Shown here: piece after piece, positions 1-7,178 of the stretch
Layout of the letters: each line of letters begins with the position of its first letter
Numbering within the stretch: position 1 is the stretch's first letter
Assembly (NCBI RefSeq): GCF_030730925.1
Contig: NZ_JAVAMB010000004.1
Coordinates: forward strand, 124,001-188,000
Length of the DNA stretch: 64,000 nt
Source of the DNA: Flavobacterium sp. DG2-3
Lineage (GTDB): Bacteria > Bacteroidota > Bacteroidia > Flavobacteriales > Flavobacteriaceae
Direction: 5' to 3'
The notes under the pieces: generated by a model
What the model was told of the DNA's origin: nothing
Seen by the model: only the letters and a program-made list of their open reading frames with translations
The model's database searches: none
Translations under genes and position numbers: made by a program

Positions 1-57
1 AAAAATAGAAATCTATTAAGCAATTTCAAACGCAAATTTGATGTTGCCAACTTTTAA
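1..57 (+). CDS. Possible C-terminal tail of an upstream gene (partial)
   Basis: Frame 1 is open from the window edge to a TAA at 55-57, which would leave 11 nt before the trpB start. The 18 visible residues end in FDVANF and are too few to assign. In trp operons the gene before trpB is often trpF, but these residues do not clearly resemble a TrpF C-terminus. Another frame closes with TAA at 17-19, so the upstream gene could end there instead. Only the preceding sequence can settle this. Confidence 0.25.
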   Translation, partial: KNRNLLSNFKRKFDVANF

Positions 58-68
58 AATTTAAAAAA

Positions 69-1250
69 ATGAGTTTTAACGTTAACGAAAAAGGATATTA
101 CGGAGAATTCGGAGGAGCTTTCATTCCAGAAATGCTATACCCAAACGTAGAAGAATTACGCCAGAAATATCTAAGCATAATGGACGAACCTGATTTTAAA
201 GCAGAGTTCAATCAATTACTGAAAGATTACGTTGGGCGCCCTAGTCCGTTGTATTTTGCAAAACGCTTGTCTGAAAAATACAATACCAAAGTTTACTTGA
301 AAAGAGAAGACTTGAACCATACCGGAGCGCACAAAGTCAACAATACTATCGGACAGATTTTATTAGCAAAACGCCTTGGTAAAAAAAGAATTATTGCAGA
401 AACAGGTGCTGGACAGCATGGCGTAGCAACTGCAACAGTTTGTGCTTTAATGGGAATTGAGTGTATTGTATACATGGGTGAAATCGACATTGCGCGTCAG
501 GCACCAAACGTGGCACGTATGAAAATGTTAGGCGCAGAAGTTCGTCCGGCGCTTTCGGGTTCAAGAACTTTGAAAGATGCCACAAACGAAGCCATTCGCG
601 ACTGGATTAATAATCCTGTTGACACGCATTATATTATCGGATCTGCGATTGGACCACATCCTTATCCAGATATGGTAACTCGTTTTCAAAGCATTATTTC
701 AGAAGAAATTAAATGGCAGTTAAAAGAAAAAGAAGGGCGTGAAAATCCTGATTATGTAGTAGCTTGTATTGGCGGAGGAAGTAACGCTGCGGGAACTTAT
801 TATCACTTTTTGCACGAACCAGAAGTTGGAATTATTGCGGTTGAAGCAGCAGGAAAAGGTGTTGATTCAGGACATAGCGCCGCGACTAGTAAATTAGGGA
901 AAGTTGGTGTTATTCACGGTTGTAAAACTCTTTTAATGCAAACTCCGGATGGACAGATTACAGAACCGTATTCTATTTCTGCCGGATTAGATTATCCAGG
1001 AGTTGGACCTTTACATGCGCATTTGGCGCAAACTGGACGCGGAGAATTTTTCTCTGTTACCGATGATGATGCGATGAATGCTGGTCTGCAGTTAACTAAA
1101 TTAGAAGGAATTATTCCAGCTATAGAAAGTGCACATGCATTTGCGGTTTTAGATCAGAAAAAGTTTAAGCCGACAGATGTTGTCGTAATTAGTCTTTCTG
1201 GTCGTGGCGACAAAGATTTAGATAATTACATTGAGTATTTTAAATTGTAA
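69..1250 (+). CDS. trpB: Tryptophan synthase beta subunit
   Basis: PLP enzyme that condenses indole and serine to tryptophan, working in the cytosol as an alpha2-beta2 complex with TrpA. The length of 393 residues is normal for the family. The PLP lysine is K89 within HTGAHKVNN. The catalytic glutamate loop ETGAGQHG is at 111-118 and the phosphate-binding loop GGGSNA at 235-240. The N-terminal part with GEFGGAFIPEM is typical. trpA lies downstream on the same strand but is separated by two unrelated small genes, which is unusual because trpB and trpA are normally adjacent. No promoter is visible in the 68 nt upstream, so transcription probably comes from upstream trp genes outside the window. 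Confidence 0.98.
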   Translation: MSFNVNEKGYYGEFGGAFIPEMLYPNVEELRQKYLSIMDEPDFKAEFNQLLKDYVGRPSPLYFAKRLSEKYNTKVYLKREDLNHTGAHKVNNTIGQILLAKRLGKKRIIAETGAGQHGVATATVCALMGIECIVYMGEIDIARQAPNVARMKMLGAEVRPALSGSRTLKDATNEAIRDWINNPVDTHYIIGSAIGPHPYPDMVTRFQSIISEEIKWQLKEKEGRENPDYVVACIGGGSNAAGTYYHFLHEPEVGIIAVEAAGKGVDSGHSAATSKLGKVGVIHGCKTLLMQTPDGQITEPYSISAGLDYPGVGPLHAHLAQTGRGEFFSVTDDDAMNAGLQLTKLEGIIPAIESAHAFAVLDQKKFKPTDVVVISLSGRGDKDLDNYIEYFKL

Positions 1251-1259
1251 TAAAAGTTA

Positions 1260-1267
1260 TACTTTTG
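1260..1267 (+). promoter_or_regulatory. Possible internal -7 box TACTTTTG
   Basis: TACTTTTG fits the Bacteroidota -7 consensus TAnnTTTG. It lies just after trpB and 66 nt before the cyclotransferase-like gene. No convincing -33 TTTG is visible, so this could be chance. If real, it would let the genes behind trpB be expressed separately from the trp operon. Confidence 0.3.
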
Positions 1268-1333
1268 GTGTTAGCGCTTCGGCGATCTGAGATTTATTCT
1301 AAATGCTAAAAATTAACGGGAAATATAATTATT

Positions 1334-1654
1334 ATGGAACTATTATTCTCATACGGAACATTAAGATCAAAACAAATTCAAATGCAGATTTTCAATAAAG
1401 TTTTAAGTGGATCTCCAGATCAGATTCTGGGCTTTAAACTTAAAAGTTTACAAATTGAAGAAGAATTTGGAATGGCAGATTATGTTGTTGCAGTGCCAAG
1501 TGATAATCTTGAAGATATTATACATGGAGTTGTTTTTGAAGTGTCGAGTTCTGAAATGTTAAAAGTTGACCAATTTGAATCTAATTCATACAAAAGAGTT
1601 CAGGTGAAACTAAAATCTGGAAAAACGGCTTGGGTTTATACCGAAAACAAATAA
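1334..1654 (+). CDS. Gamma-glutamylcyclotransferase-like (AIG2/GGCT fold) protein
   Basis: Small cytosolic protein of 106 residues. The N-terminal FSYGTLRSKQ matches the YGTLR substrate-binding loop of the gamma-glutamylcyclotransferase/AIG2-like family. Members cleave gamma-glutamyl-amino acids or amine adducts to 5-oxoproline, but many are uncharacterised and the substrate here cannot be read. The segment VVFEVSSSEMLKVDQFE corresponds to the usual region where a catalytic acid sits. The gene begins 83 nt after trpB and ends 6 nt before the nitrilase-family gene, so the two are probably co-transcribed. Its place between trpB and trpA does not by itself imply a role in tryptophan synthesis. 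Confidence 0.8.
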   Translation: MELLFSYGTLRSKQIQMQIFNKVLSGSPDQILGFKLKSLQIEEEFGMADYVVAVPSDNLEDIIHGVVFEVSSSEMLKVDQFESNSYKRVQVKLKSGKTAWVYTENK

Positions 1655-1660
1655 TAAAAA

Positions 1661-2398
1661 ATGATTTTAGCAGCAGCGCAGACCAAACCAAAACGCGGAG
1701 ATATATCTTCTAATTTATTAAATCATTATCAGCTTATTGAATTGGCTGTTGAAAACGGGGCTAATTTAATTGCATTTCCAGAATTATCTATTACGGGTTA
1801 CGAAAGAGAAAATGCTGAAGAATTGGTTTTTACAGAAGACGATTATAGAATTGATCATTTAAAGGAGCTGTCGACTAGATATAACATCGTCATTATAGCT
1901 GGAGCTCCAATTAAGATAGATTCGAAAATGTTTATTGGCGAATTTGTCATTGCTCCAGATGATTCGGTTTCTATTTACACGAAACAATTTTTACATGAGG
2001 GAGAAGATGAATTTTTCGAATCTTCTTTTGATTATAATCCGATGATTGAGATCGAAAACCAGAAGATTTCTTTGGCTATTTGTGCTGATATTGACAATCC
2101 GCTGCATCCTGAAAATGCGAAGAAAAGAGATACCGATATTTATATTGCCAGTATTTTCTTTTCGCCAAACGGAATTCCGAATGCCTACAACCATTTACAA
2201 AGCTATGCCGAAAAACATAAAATGAATATTATGATGTCCAATTTCAGCGGTGAATCGTGGGGATCGCCTTCTGCAGGACAAAGCGCTTTTTGGAATAACA
2301 AAGGAGAATTAGTTGCCCAAATGAATGATTCTGATTCTGGATTATTGCTTGTTGAAAAACAAGGCAATGATTGGGAAAGCCGAATCGTAAAATTTTAA
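1661..2398 (+). CDS. Carbon-nitrogen hydrolase (nitrilase superfamily)
   Basis: Probable amidase or nitrilase-like hydrolase of 245 residues in the cytosol. The catalytic triad of the superfamily is visible: E41 in FPELSITGY, K108 in YTKQFLHEGE and C141 in LAICADIDNP. The single-domain length fits omega-amidase, N-carbamoylputrescine amidase and related branches, and the substrate cannot be told from the sequence. It follows the cyclotransferase-like gene by 6 nt. One possibility is that both genes handle gamma-glutamyl or glutaminyl amides, but this rests only on their proximity. The gene is followed by an intergenic stretch with two hairpin repeats before trpA. Confidence 0.9.
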   Translation: MILAAAQTKPKRGDISSNLLNHYQLIELAVENGANLIAFPELSITGYERENAEELVFTEDDYRIDHLKELSTRYNIVIIAGAPIKIDSKMFIGEFVIAPDDSVSIYTKQFLHEGEDEFFESSFDYNPMIEIENQKISLAICADIDNPLHPENAKKRDTDIYIASIFFSPNGIPNAYNHLQSYAEKHKMNIMMSNFSGESWGSPSAGQSAFWNNKGELVAQMNDSDSGLLLVEKQGNDWESRIVKF

Positions 2399-2411
2399 AA
2401 TTGTTTCACAC

Positions 2412-2429
2412 TCCCGATAGCTATCGGGA
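2412..2429. repeat. Perfect palindrome with CCCGATAGCTATCGGG core
   Basis: An 18-bp perfect palindrome between the nitrilase-family gene and trpA. A degenerate relative with the same TCCCGATAG start occurs at 9846-9863, again next to text of the type TTTTCACAGATT. It therefore behaves as a dispersed intergenic repeat rather than a gene-specific operator. It has no U-tract and is not a good terminator. Confidence 0.7.
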
Positions 2430-2534
2430 TGGCAGATCATTGCAGATTAAAATTAAAAAAATCTGTGAGAATCAGCTTAAATCTTTTTAAATCTGCGTGA
2501 AATAAAATTTATTGATAATAAAAACATAAACATA

Positions 2535-2561
2535 CCTACAAGGTTTTGGAAACCTTGCAGG
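2535..2561. repeat. Dispersed hairpin repeat, ACAAGGTTT/AAACCTTG type
   Basis: A 27-bp element that folds into a hairpin of two 12-nt arms with a TGG loop and one mismatch. The same 27 bp occurs again at 25084-25110 and, inverted, at 25033-25059. It lies 19 nt before the trpA start, so it would sit in the trpA leader of any read-through transcript. Confidence 0.85.
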
Positions 2562-2579
2562 AGTAAAAAATATAGTAAA

Positions 2580-3341
2580 ATGAACAGAATAACTCAGAAA
2601 TTACAAGAAGATAAAAAGATACTTTCTATTTATTTTTCTGCCGGATATCCGAACTTAAACGATACGGTGCAGATTATTCAGGACTTAGAAAAAAATGGAG
2701 TTGATTTAATCGAAATCGGACTTCCATTTAGTGATCCTTTAGCAGATGGACCTACAATTCAGGCGAGTTCGACAGCGGCACTTCATAATGGAATGACAAC
2801 TCAAATTCTTTTCGATCAGCTGAAGAACATTCGCGAAAGCGTAAAAATTCCGTTGATTATCATGGGATATTTTAATCCGATGTTGCAATATGGTGTTGAA
2901 GCTTTCTGCCAAAAATGCGCTGAAATCGGAATTGACGGTTTAATTATTCCAGATCTACCAGTTGACGTTTATGCCGATGAATACAAAGGGATTTTCGAAA
3001 AATATGGATTAATCAATGTCTTTTTAATTACGCCTCAAACCTCAGACGAAAGAATTCGTTTTATCGACAGCGTTTCAAACGGATTTATTTATATGGTAAG
3101 TTCTGCGAGCGTGACGGGTTCTCAAAGCGGATTTGGCGATACTCAAGAAACGTATTTTGAAAGAATTGCCGATATGAACTTGAAAAATCCTCAAATTGTT
3201 GGTTTCGGAATTTCAAATAAAGAAACTTTCAATCAAGCAACTAAATATGCTAAAGGCGCTATTATTGGAAGTGCTTTTATTAAACATTTAAGCGAAAGCG
3301 GAAGTGGAAAAATTGAGGAATTTGTTGGAGGGATTCGATAA
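2580..3341 (+). CDS. trpA: Tryptophan synthase alpha subunit
   Basis: Cleaves indole-3-glycerol phosphate to indole and glyceraldehyde 3-phosphate, passing indole through a tunnel to TrpB. At 253 residues it is a TIM barrel of normal length. The catalytic acids are E45 in LIEIGLPFSDPLADGP and D56 in the same segment, spaced exactly as E49 and D60 of the E. coli enzyme. The phosphate-binding region SSASVTGSQSGFG and the later GFGIS are present. It is separated from the nitrilase-family gene by 181 nt containing two hairpin repeats. No TAnnTTTG box is seen just upstream, so it probably depends on read-through from trpB. Confidence 0.98.
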   Translation: MNRITQKLQEDKKILSIYFSAGYPNLNDTVQIIQDLEKNGVDLIEIGLPFSDPLADGPTIQASSTAALHNGMTTQILFDQLKNIRESVKIPLIIMGYFNPMLQYGVEAFCQKCAEIGIDGLIIPDLPVDVYADEYKGIFEKYGLINVFLITPQTSDERIRFIDSVSNGFIYMVSSASVTGSQSGFGDTQETYFERIADMNLKNPQIVGFGISNKETFNQATKYAKGAIIGSAFIKHLSESGSGKIEEFVGGIR

Positions 3342-3362
3342 AATTAATCTTTAATTAATTTG

Positions 3363-3370
3363 TATCTTTG
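3363..3370 (+). promoter_or_regulatory. -7 box TATCTTTG of the toxin-antitoxin operon
   Basis: Perfect match to TAnnTTTG, 16 nt before the antitoxin ATG at 3387. It gives the toxin-antitoxin pair its own promoter, independent of trpA. Confidence 0.65.
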
Positions 3371-3386
3371 AAGAAAATCAAACAAA

Positions 3387-3629
3387 ATGGACTTAGAAGC
3401 TCGTAAAATATCTTTTGTTCAAGAATTCTTGAGACTTGAAAATGAAGAAATTGTAACTCGATTAGAAGATTTCATGCATGAACAAAAAGTAGAATTATCA
3501 GATTCAGAAATGAAGCCGATGAGTATTGAGAAGTTTAATAACGAAATCGATCAATCTCTTAATGATGCTGCTCAAGGAAGAGTCATTTCTGCTAAAGATT
3601 TAAAATCTAGAATTCAAAAATGGGATTAA
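3387..3629 (+). CDS. Putative antitoxin of a ParE/RelE-type module
   Basis: Short acidic protein of 80 residues directly before a ParE/RelE-like toxin, whose start it overlaps by 10 nt. The C-terminal half, with MSIEKFNNEIDQSLNDAA and KDLKSRIQKWD, resembles the short toxin-wrapping helices of addiction-module antitoxins common in Bacteroidota. No clear DNA-binding fold is visible in the N-terminus, so autoregulation cannot be claimed. The translational overlap and shared promoter at 3363 are what make the assignment likely. Confidence 0.75.
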   Translation: MDLEARKISFVQEFLRLENEEIVTRLEDFMHEQKVELSDSEMKPMSIEKFNNEIDQSLNDAAQGRVISAKDLKSRIQKWD

Positions 3630-3937
3630 ATGTTTCTTGGACTCAATTTGCAGAAAATAAATTGGAGGACATTTTTGAATATTACAAATTTAAAGCAGGC
3701 GTTAGAGTTGCTCAGGCATTAGTAGATGGGATAATTGATTCTACTTTAACTTTAGAATTTAATGCATTTGGAGGCCAGAGAGAGGGACTTTTATCTGACA
3801 GAATTCAAGATTTCAGATATTTGGTTTTTAAGAACTATAAAATAATCTATTGGATTGATGAACCTCAAAATACTGTTTTTATCTCCAATATTTTTGACAC
3901 TAGACAAAATCCTGATAAACTTAAATTAGGAAAATAA
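3620..3937 (+). CDS. ParE/RelE-superfamily toxin
   Basis: A protein of 105 residues with the compact alpha-beta pattern of the RelE/ParE fold. It has an N-terminal strand (LNVSWTQFAENKLEDIFEYY), two helices, then the hallmark strand FRYLVFKNYKIIYWID and a final VFISNIFDTRQNPDKL. The ending DTRQNP and the YLV..NYKIIY strand are typical of the ParE-like branch seen in Bacteroidota. Members poison DNA gyrase (ParE) or cleave mRNA on ribosomes (RelE), and the sequence does not show which. It is translated with the upstream antitoxin, and a strong terminator follows at 3996-4034. Confidence 0.85.
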   Translation: MGLNVSWTQFAENKLEDIFEYYKFKAGVRVAQALVDGIIDSTLTLEFNAFGGQREGLLSDRIQDFRYLVFKNYKIIYWIDEPQNTVFISNIFDTRQNPDKLKLGK

Positions 3938-3995
3938 ATTTTTATATCTATTACAAATTGATAAAATAGTTTCATCATTTATTGAACTATTATTT

Positions 3996-4034
3996 AAAAA
4001 AAAGCTGAAACAACAACTGTTTCAGCTTTTTTTT
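3996..4034 (+). terminator. Intrinsic terminator after the toxin gene
   Basis: An AAAGCTGAAAC arm and its complement GTTTCAGCTTT enclose a short loop and are followed by a run of T. It separates the toxin-antitoxin operon from the efflux operon. Confidence 0.85.
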
Positions 4035-4082
4035 GCTTCAAAATATCGAAACCGTTTTATGTTAATATTGTGTTAAAATAAA

Positions 4083-4121
4083 ATTAAACAAGTGTTTAAA
4101 TTAAACAAGTGTTTAATTTTG
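4083..4121 (+). promoter_or_regulatory. Tandem palindromic operator overlapping the efflux promoter
   Basis: Two identical copies of ATTAAACAAGTGTTTA lie head to tail at 4083-4098 and 4100-4115. Each contains a palindrome TAAACA-AG-TGTTTA. The second copy runs straight into a -7 box TAATTTTG at 4114-4121. A repressor bound here would cover the region upstream of and over the -7 box. The natural candidate is the TetR encoded immediately downstream. Confidence 0.75.
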
Positions 4122-4142
4122 CATCCGATTAGAAACAATACC

Positions 4143-4772
4143 ATGTCCAACATCGAATTAAACGACAAAAAAATTCAGATTCTTGAAGTCGCAGAAAAGC
4201 TGTTTTCTGAAAAAGGATTTGAAGGTACATCGATACGAGATATCTCCAAAGAGGCAAAAATCAACATTGCCATGGTCTCGTATTATTTTGGTTCAAAGGA
4301 AAGGCTCTTGGAAGCTCTAATTCTCTACAAAACCGTTGATTTAAAATTACAACTCGAAAATTTATTGCAGGAAGATCTTGAGCCTCTTGAAAAAGTCAAT
4401 AAATTAATCGAAATTTACATTAGTAGAATTTGCCTTAACAAGGGGATTTACAGGGTTTTACATTTTGAACTTAACGCAAAAAAAAGAGAAAAAAGCTTAA
4501 ATGCTTTTACAGAACTTAAAAAAGGAAATTTAAAATCTGTTGAAAGCATTATCAAACAAGGGCAAGCTCAAGGAGTTATTAGAAAAGATATTAATATCCA
4601 ACTTATAACGCCAACCATTATTGGAACCTTTTTTCACTTTCACATGAATCGCTCTTTCTTCGAAGAATTACTGGATTTAAAAACAGAAGAAATGTTTAAC
4701 AATTACATTAAAAACGATCTCACAAAGCACATTCAACAAACTATAAAAGCGCTACTTGTTTATGAAAATTAG
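4143..4772 (+). CDS. TetR-family repressor of the efflux operon
   Basis: The frame is open from 4092, but the -7 box at 4114-4121 lies inside that extension. The ATG at 4143 is therefore the likely start, giving about 209 residues. The N-terminal helix-turn-helix is clear (TSIRDISKEAKINIAMVSYYFGSK split across helices 2 and 3), with YYFGSKERLLEAL closing the DNA-binding domain. The C-terminal ligand domain is divergent, as usual for the family. The gene is first in an operon with TolC, HlyD and DHA2 transporter genes and overlaps tolC. It probably represses the whole operon through the tandem operator upstream and releases it when an exported compound binds. The compound is not evident. Confidence 0.9.
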   Translation: MSNIELNDKKIQILEVAEKLFSEKGFEGTSIRDISKEAKINIAMVSYYFGSKERLLEALILYKTVDLKLQLENLLQEDLEPLEKVNKLIEIYISRICLNKGIYRVLHFELNAKKREKSLNAFTELKKGNLKSVESIIKQGQAQGVIRKDINIQLITPTIIGTFFHFHMNRSFFEELLDLKTEEMFNNYIKNDLTKHIQQTIKALLVYEN

Positions 4773-6081
4773 TCAATTAATGCTCTTTGGAGTTTTCTTT
4801 ATCGGAATATCTTCAATTGAAGCACAAGAAAAAACAAGTTTAACCTTAAGCGAAGCCGTGCAAATGGCTTGGGAAAAGAGTAACGAAGTTACGCTTGCCA
4901 ATACTAAGGTAAACACAAAAATGTACGAATTAAAAACCGTAAAAAACAATCAGTACCCAGATCTTAAAATTTCTGGCCAATATCAGCGCCTTACAAAAGC
5001 ATCGATTGATATGCCAAATCAAGGTGAAAGCGCTTCTTTAGCATCTCCAGATCGTGCAATGTTGGGAATGGCAAATTTAAGTCTTCCTATTTTTGCTGGA
5101 TTTAAAATTCAAAGTAGCATAGATGCCTATGAAGGAATGTACGAAGCAGAAACTGCTAATGCTGAAAAAACTAAAGAAGATGTAGCTTTAAAAGCAATCA
5201 CTTATTACACAGCACTATACAAAGCTCAAAAAACATTAGATGTTTTAAACGAAAATCAAAAAAGTGCGAAACAGCGTGTTACCGATTTTACAGAGTTGGA
5301 GAAAAACGGAATTATTCCGAGAAATGATTTATTAAAAGCGCAATTATTAGTTTCTAAAACGCAATTATCTATCGATGAAGCTAATAATAATATTAATAAC
5401 ATCAATTACTACCTAACTACTTTGCTTAAATTAGATCCTAATGTAAAAATTGAGGTAAACGAGCAAGATTTCTTTAATCTGAAAACAAGCAACACTATAA
5501 CATCTGATGCTGTTGCACTTGAGAGCAGAAAAGATTTAGAAGCAATAAGATTGCAAAGCAAAGCTTCTGAAGCTAATGTAAAAATTGCAAAAGCAGGATA
5601 TTATCCAGCAATCTCATTACTTGGTGGTTATACAGCGTTGGATCTGAAAGATATCATAACTGTAAAATATGCTATGAATTTTGGAATCGGATTATCTTAT
5701 GATTTATCAGGAATTCTAAAAAACAATGTGCACGTTAAAGAAGCAGAAAGTAGAGCTTTGGAAGTAAAAAACACAGAAGCAATTATGACGGATCGTATTA
5801 AAGTTGAAGTTCAAAAATCTATTGAAGATTATGACTTAGCTATTAATCAAAGTGTTGTTTATGATGAAGCGCTTCAGCAAGCGGCAGAAAATTACAGATT
5901 AGTAAAAGATAAGTTTGACAATGGTTTATCTGACACCAACGATCTGGTAGAAGCTGACGTAGAACATTTAAATGCCAAAATTCAAACTGCTTTATCTAAA
6001 GCCACAATTATTCAAAAATATTACGAATTACTTTCAGTATCAGGACAATTATCACAATCATTCAATCTTTCTAAAATATAA
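4762..6081 (+). CDS. TolC-family outer-membrane efflux channel
   Basis: Outer-membrane and periplasmic channel component of a tripartite pump. ATG 4762 is preferred over the TTG at 4756 because it begins a standard signal peptide (MKISQLMLFGVFFIGIS ending at EAQ). The mature part shows two long alpha-helical repeats rich in A, E, K and L, with TLSEAVQMAWEKSNEV at the start and a second half beginning near SRKDLEAIRLQSKASEAN. That is the internal duplication of TolC proteins. It overlaps the end of the TetR gene by 11 nt, and the adaptor follows after 12 nt, so translation is coupled. About 439 residues is normal for the family. Confidence 0.93.
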   Translation: MKISQLMLFGVFFIGISSIEAQEKTSLTLSEAVQMAWEKSNEVTLANTKVNTKMYELKTVKNNQYPDLKISGQYQRLTKASIDMPNQGESASLASPDRAMLGMANLSLPIFAGFKIQSSIDAYEGMYEAETANAEKTKEDVALKAITYYTALYKAQKTLDVLNENQKSAKQRVTDFTELEKNGIIPRNDLLKAQLLVSKTQLSIDEANNNINNINYYLTTLLKLDPNVKIEVNEQDFFNLKTSNTITSDAVALESRKDLEAIRLQSKASEANVKIAKAGYYPAISLLGGYTALDLKDIITVKYAMNFGIGLSYDLSGILKNNVHVKEAESRALEVKNTEAIMTDRIKVEVQKSIEDYDLAINQSVVYDEALQQAAENYRLVKDKFDNGLSDTNDLVEADVEHLNAKIQTALSKATIIQKYYELLSVSGQLSQSFNLSKI

Positions 6082-6093
6082 TCGATAGCTCTC

Positions 6094-7173
6094 ATGGAAA
6101 AGAAAAAGACAAATAAAAAATTCATCATCATACTAACCGTTTTGGTTTTAGTGGGCGGAACTTACGGAATATCTAAATACTTACACGCTCAAGCACACGA
6201 AGAAACTGATGATGCTCAGATCGAAAAAAGAATGAATCCGATTATCCCGAGAGTATCAGGATATATCAGCAAAGTATATGTGAAAGATAATGATTATGTA
6301 AAAAAAGGTGATACTTTGTTTACAATTGATAAGAGAGATTACCAATTAAAGATTGATGAAGCTAATGCTGCTTTATTAGGAGCTGAAGGGCAATTTGAAG
6401 CTGCAAAAGCAGATATCGGAAGTGCTTATGCAAGTATTTCTGTTTCAGATGCTCAAATGAGATCTGCAAGTGGTTCTATCGAAAGTGCAAGAATTAGATT
6501 GAGACAGCTTACAAATGATTATAACCGTTACAACAACTTGTACAAAACGCATACAATTACAAAACAGCAATATGAGCAAGCTTTAACAGCGAAAGAAGAA
6601 GCTGAAAATCAAGTTCGCGTTTTAGAACAACAGCAAAAAGCTACTTCTTACCAAAAATCGGTTATTCAGTCAAAATCTAAAGTTTCTGACAAACAAACAG
6701 AAGTTGCTGCTGCAAACATTAAAAAAGCAAAAACAATGCTTGATGTTGCACACTTAAACCTTTCTTATACTGTAGTTACGGCTGCAATTGATGGTCAGGT
6801 TTCTAAAGTTGATATTCAACCAGGACAATTAGTTCAGCCAGGACAATCTTTATTCTATATCATCAACAATAATGAAGCTTGGGTTGTAGCTAACTTTAAA
6901 GAAACACAGTTAAACAAAATGGTTGTAGGACAAAAAGTAAGCTTAAAAGTAGATGCTTATCCAAACTATGAGTTTAAAGGAACTGTATCTTCTTTTTCTC
7001 CTGCAACAGGATCTCGTTTTTCATTATTACCTCCTGATAATGCAACAGGAAACTTCGTAAAAACAATTCAGAGATTACCAGTAAAAATTACAATCGATCA
7101 ATCAAACGATCCTGAAAAAGTAAAACTTTTAAGACCAGGAATGAATGTTGATGTAGATGTACATTTGAAATAA
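6094..7173 (+). CDS. HlyD/EmrA-type membrane fusion protein
   Basis: Periplasmic adaptor joining an inner-membrane MFS pump to TolC. One N-terminal membrane helix (about residues 9-29) is followed by the characteristic TDDAQIE segment and the first lipoyl half motif (PRVSGYISKVYVKDNDYVKK). A long coiled coil occupies about residues 90-205, and the second lipoyl half carries AAIDGQVSKVDIQPGQLVQPGQ. The C-terminal barrel ends in LLRPGMNVDVDVHL. The length of 359 residues matches EmrA. It is 12 nt after tolC and 5 nt before the transporter gene. Confidence 0.95.
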   Translation: MEKKKTNKKFIIILTVLVLVGGTYGISKYLHAQAHEETDDAQIEKRMNPIIPRVSGYISKVYVKDNDYVKKGDTLFTIDKRDYQLKIDEANAALLGAEGQFEAAKADIGSAYASISVSDAQMRSASGSIESARIRLRQLTNDYNRYNNLYKTHTITKQQYEQALTAKEEAENQVRVLEQQQKATSYQKSVIQSKSKVSDKQTEVAAANIKKAKTMLDVAHLNLSYTVVTAAIDGQVSKVDIQPGQLVQPGQSLFYIINNNEAWVVANFKETQLNKMVVGQKVSLKVDAYPNYEFKGTVSSFSPATGSRFSLLPPDNATGNFVKTIQRLPVKITIDQSNDPEKVKLLRPGMNVDVDVHLK

Positions 7174-7178
7174 AATAA

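Noticed and set aside
3387..3937. Toxin-antitoxin pair as a novel defence system
   Set aside because: The toxin matches the known ParE/RelE fold and the arrangement is ordinary; only the antitoxin is poorly conserved.
4092..4142. Extended N-terminus of the TetR regulator
   Set aside because: The extension covers the operator and the -7 box, so it is upstream of or at the transcript start.
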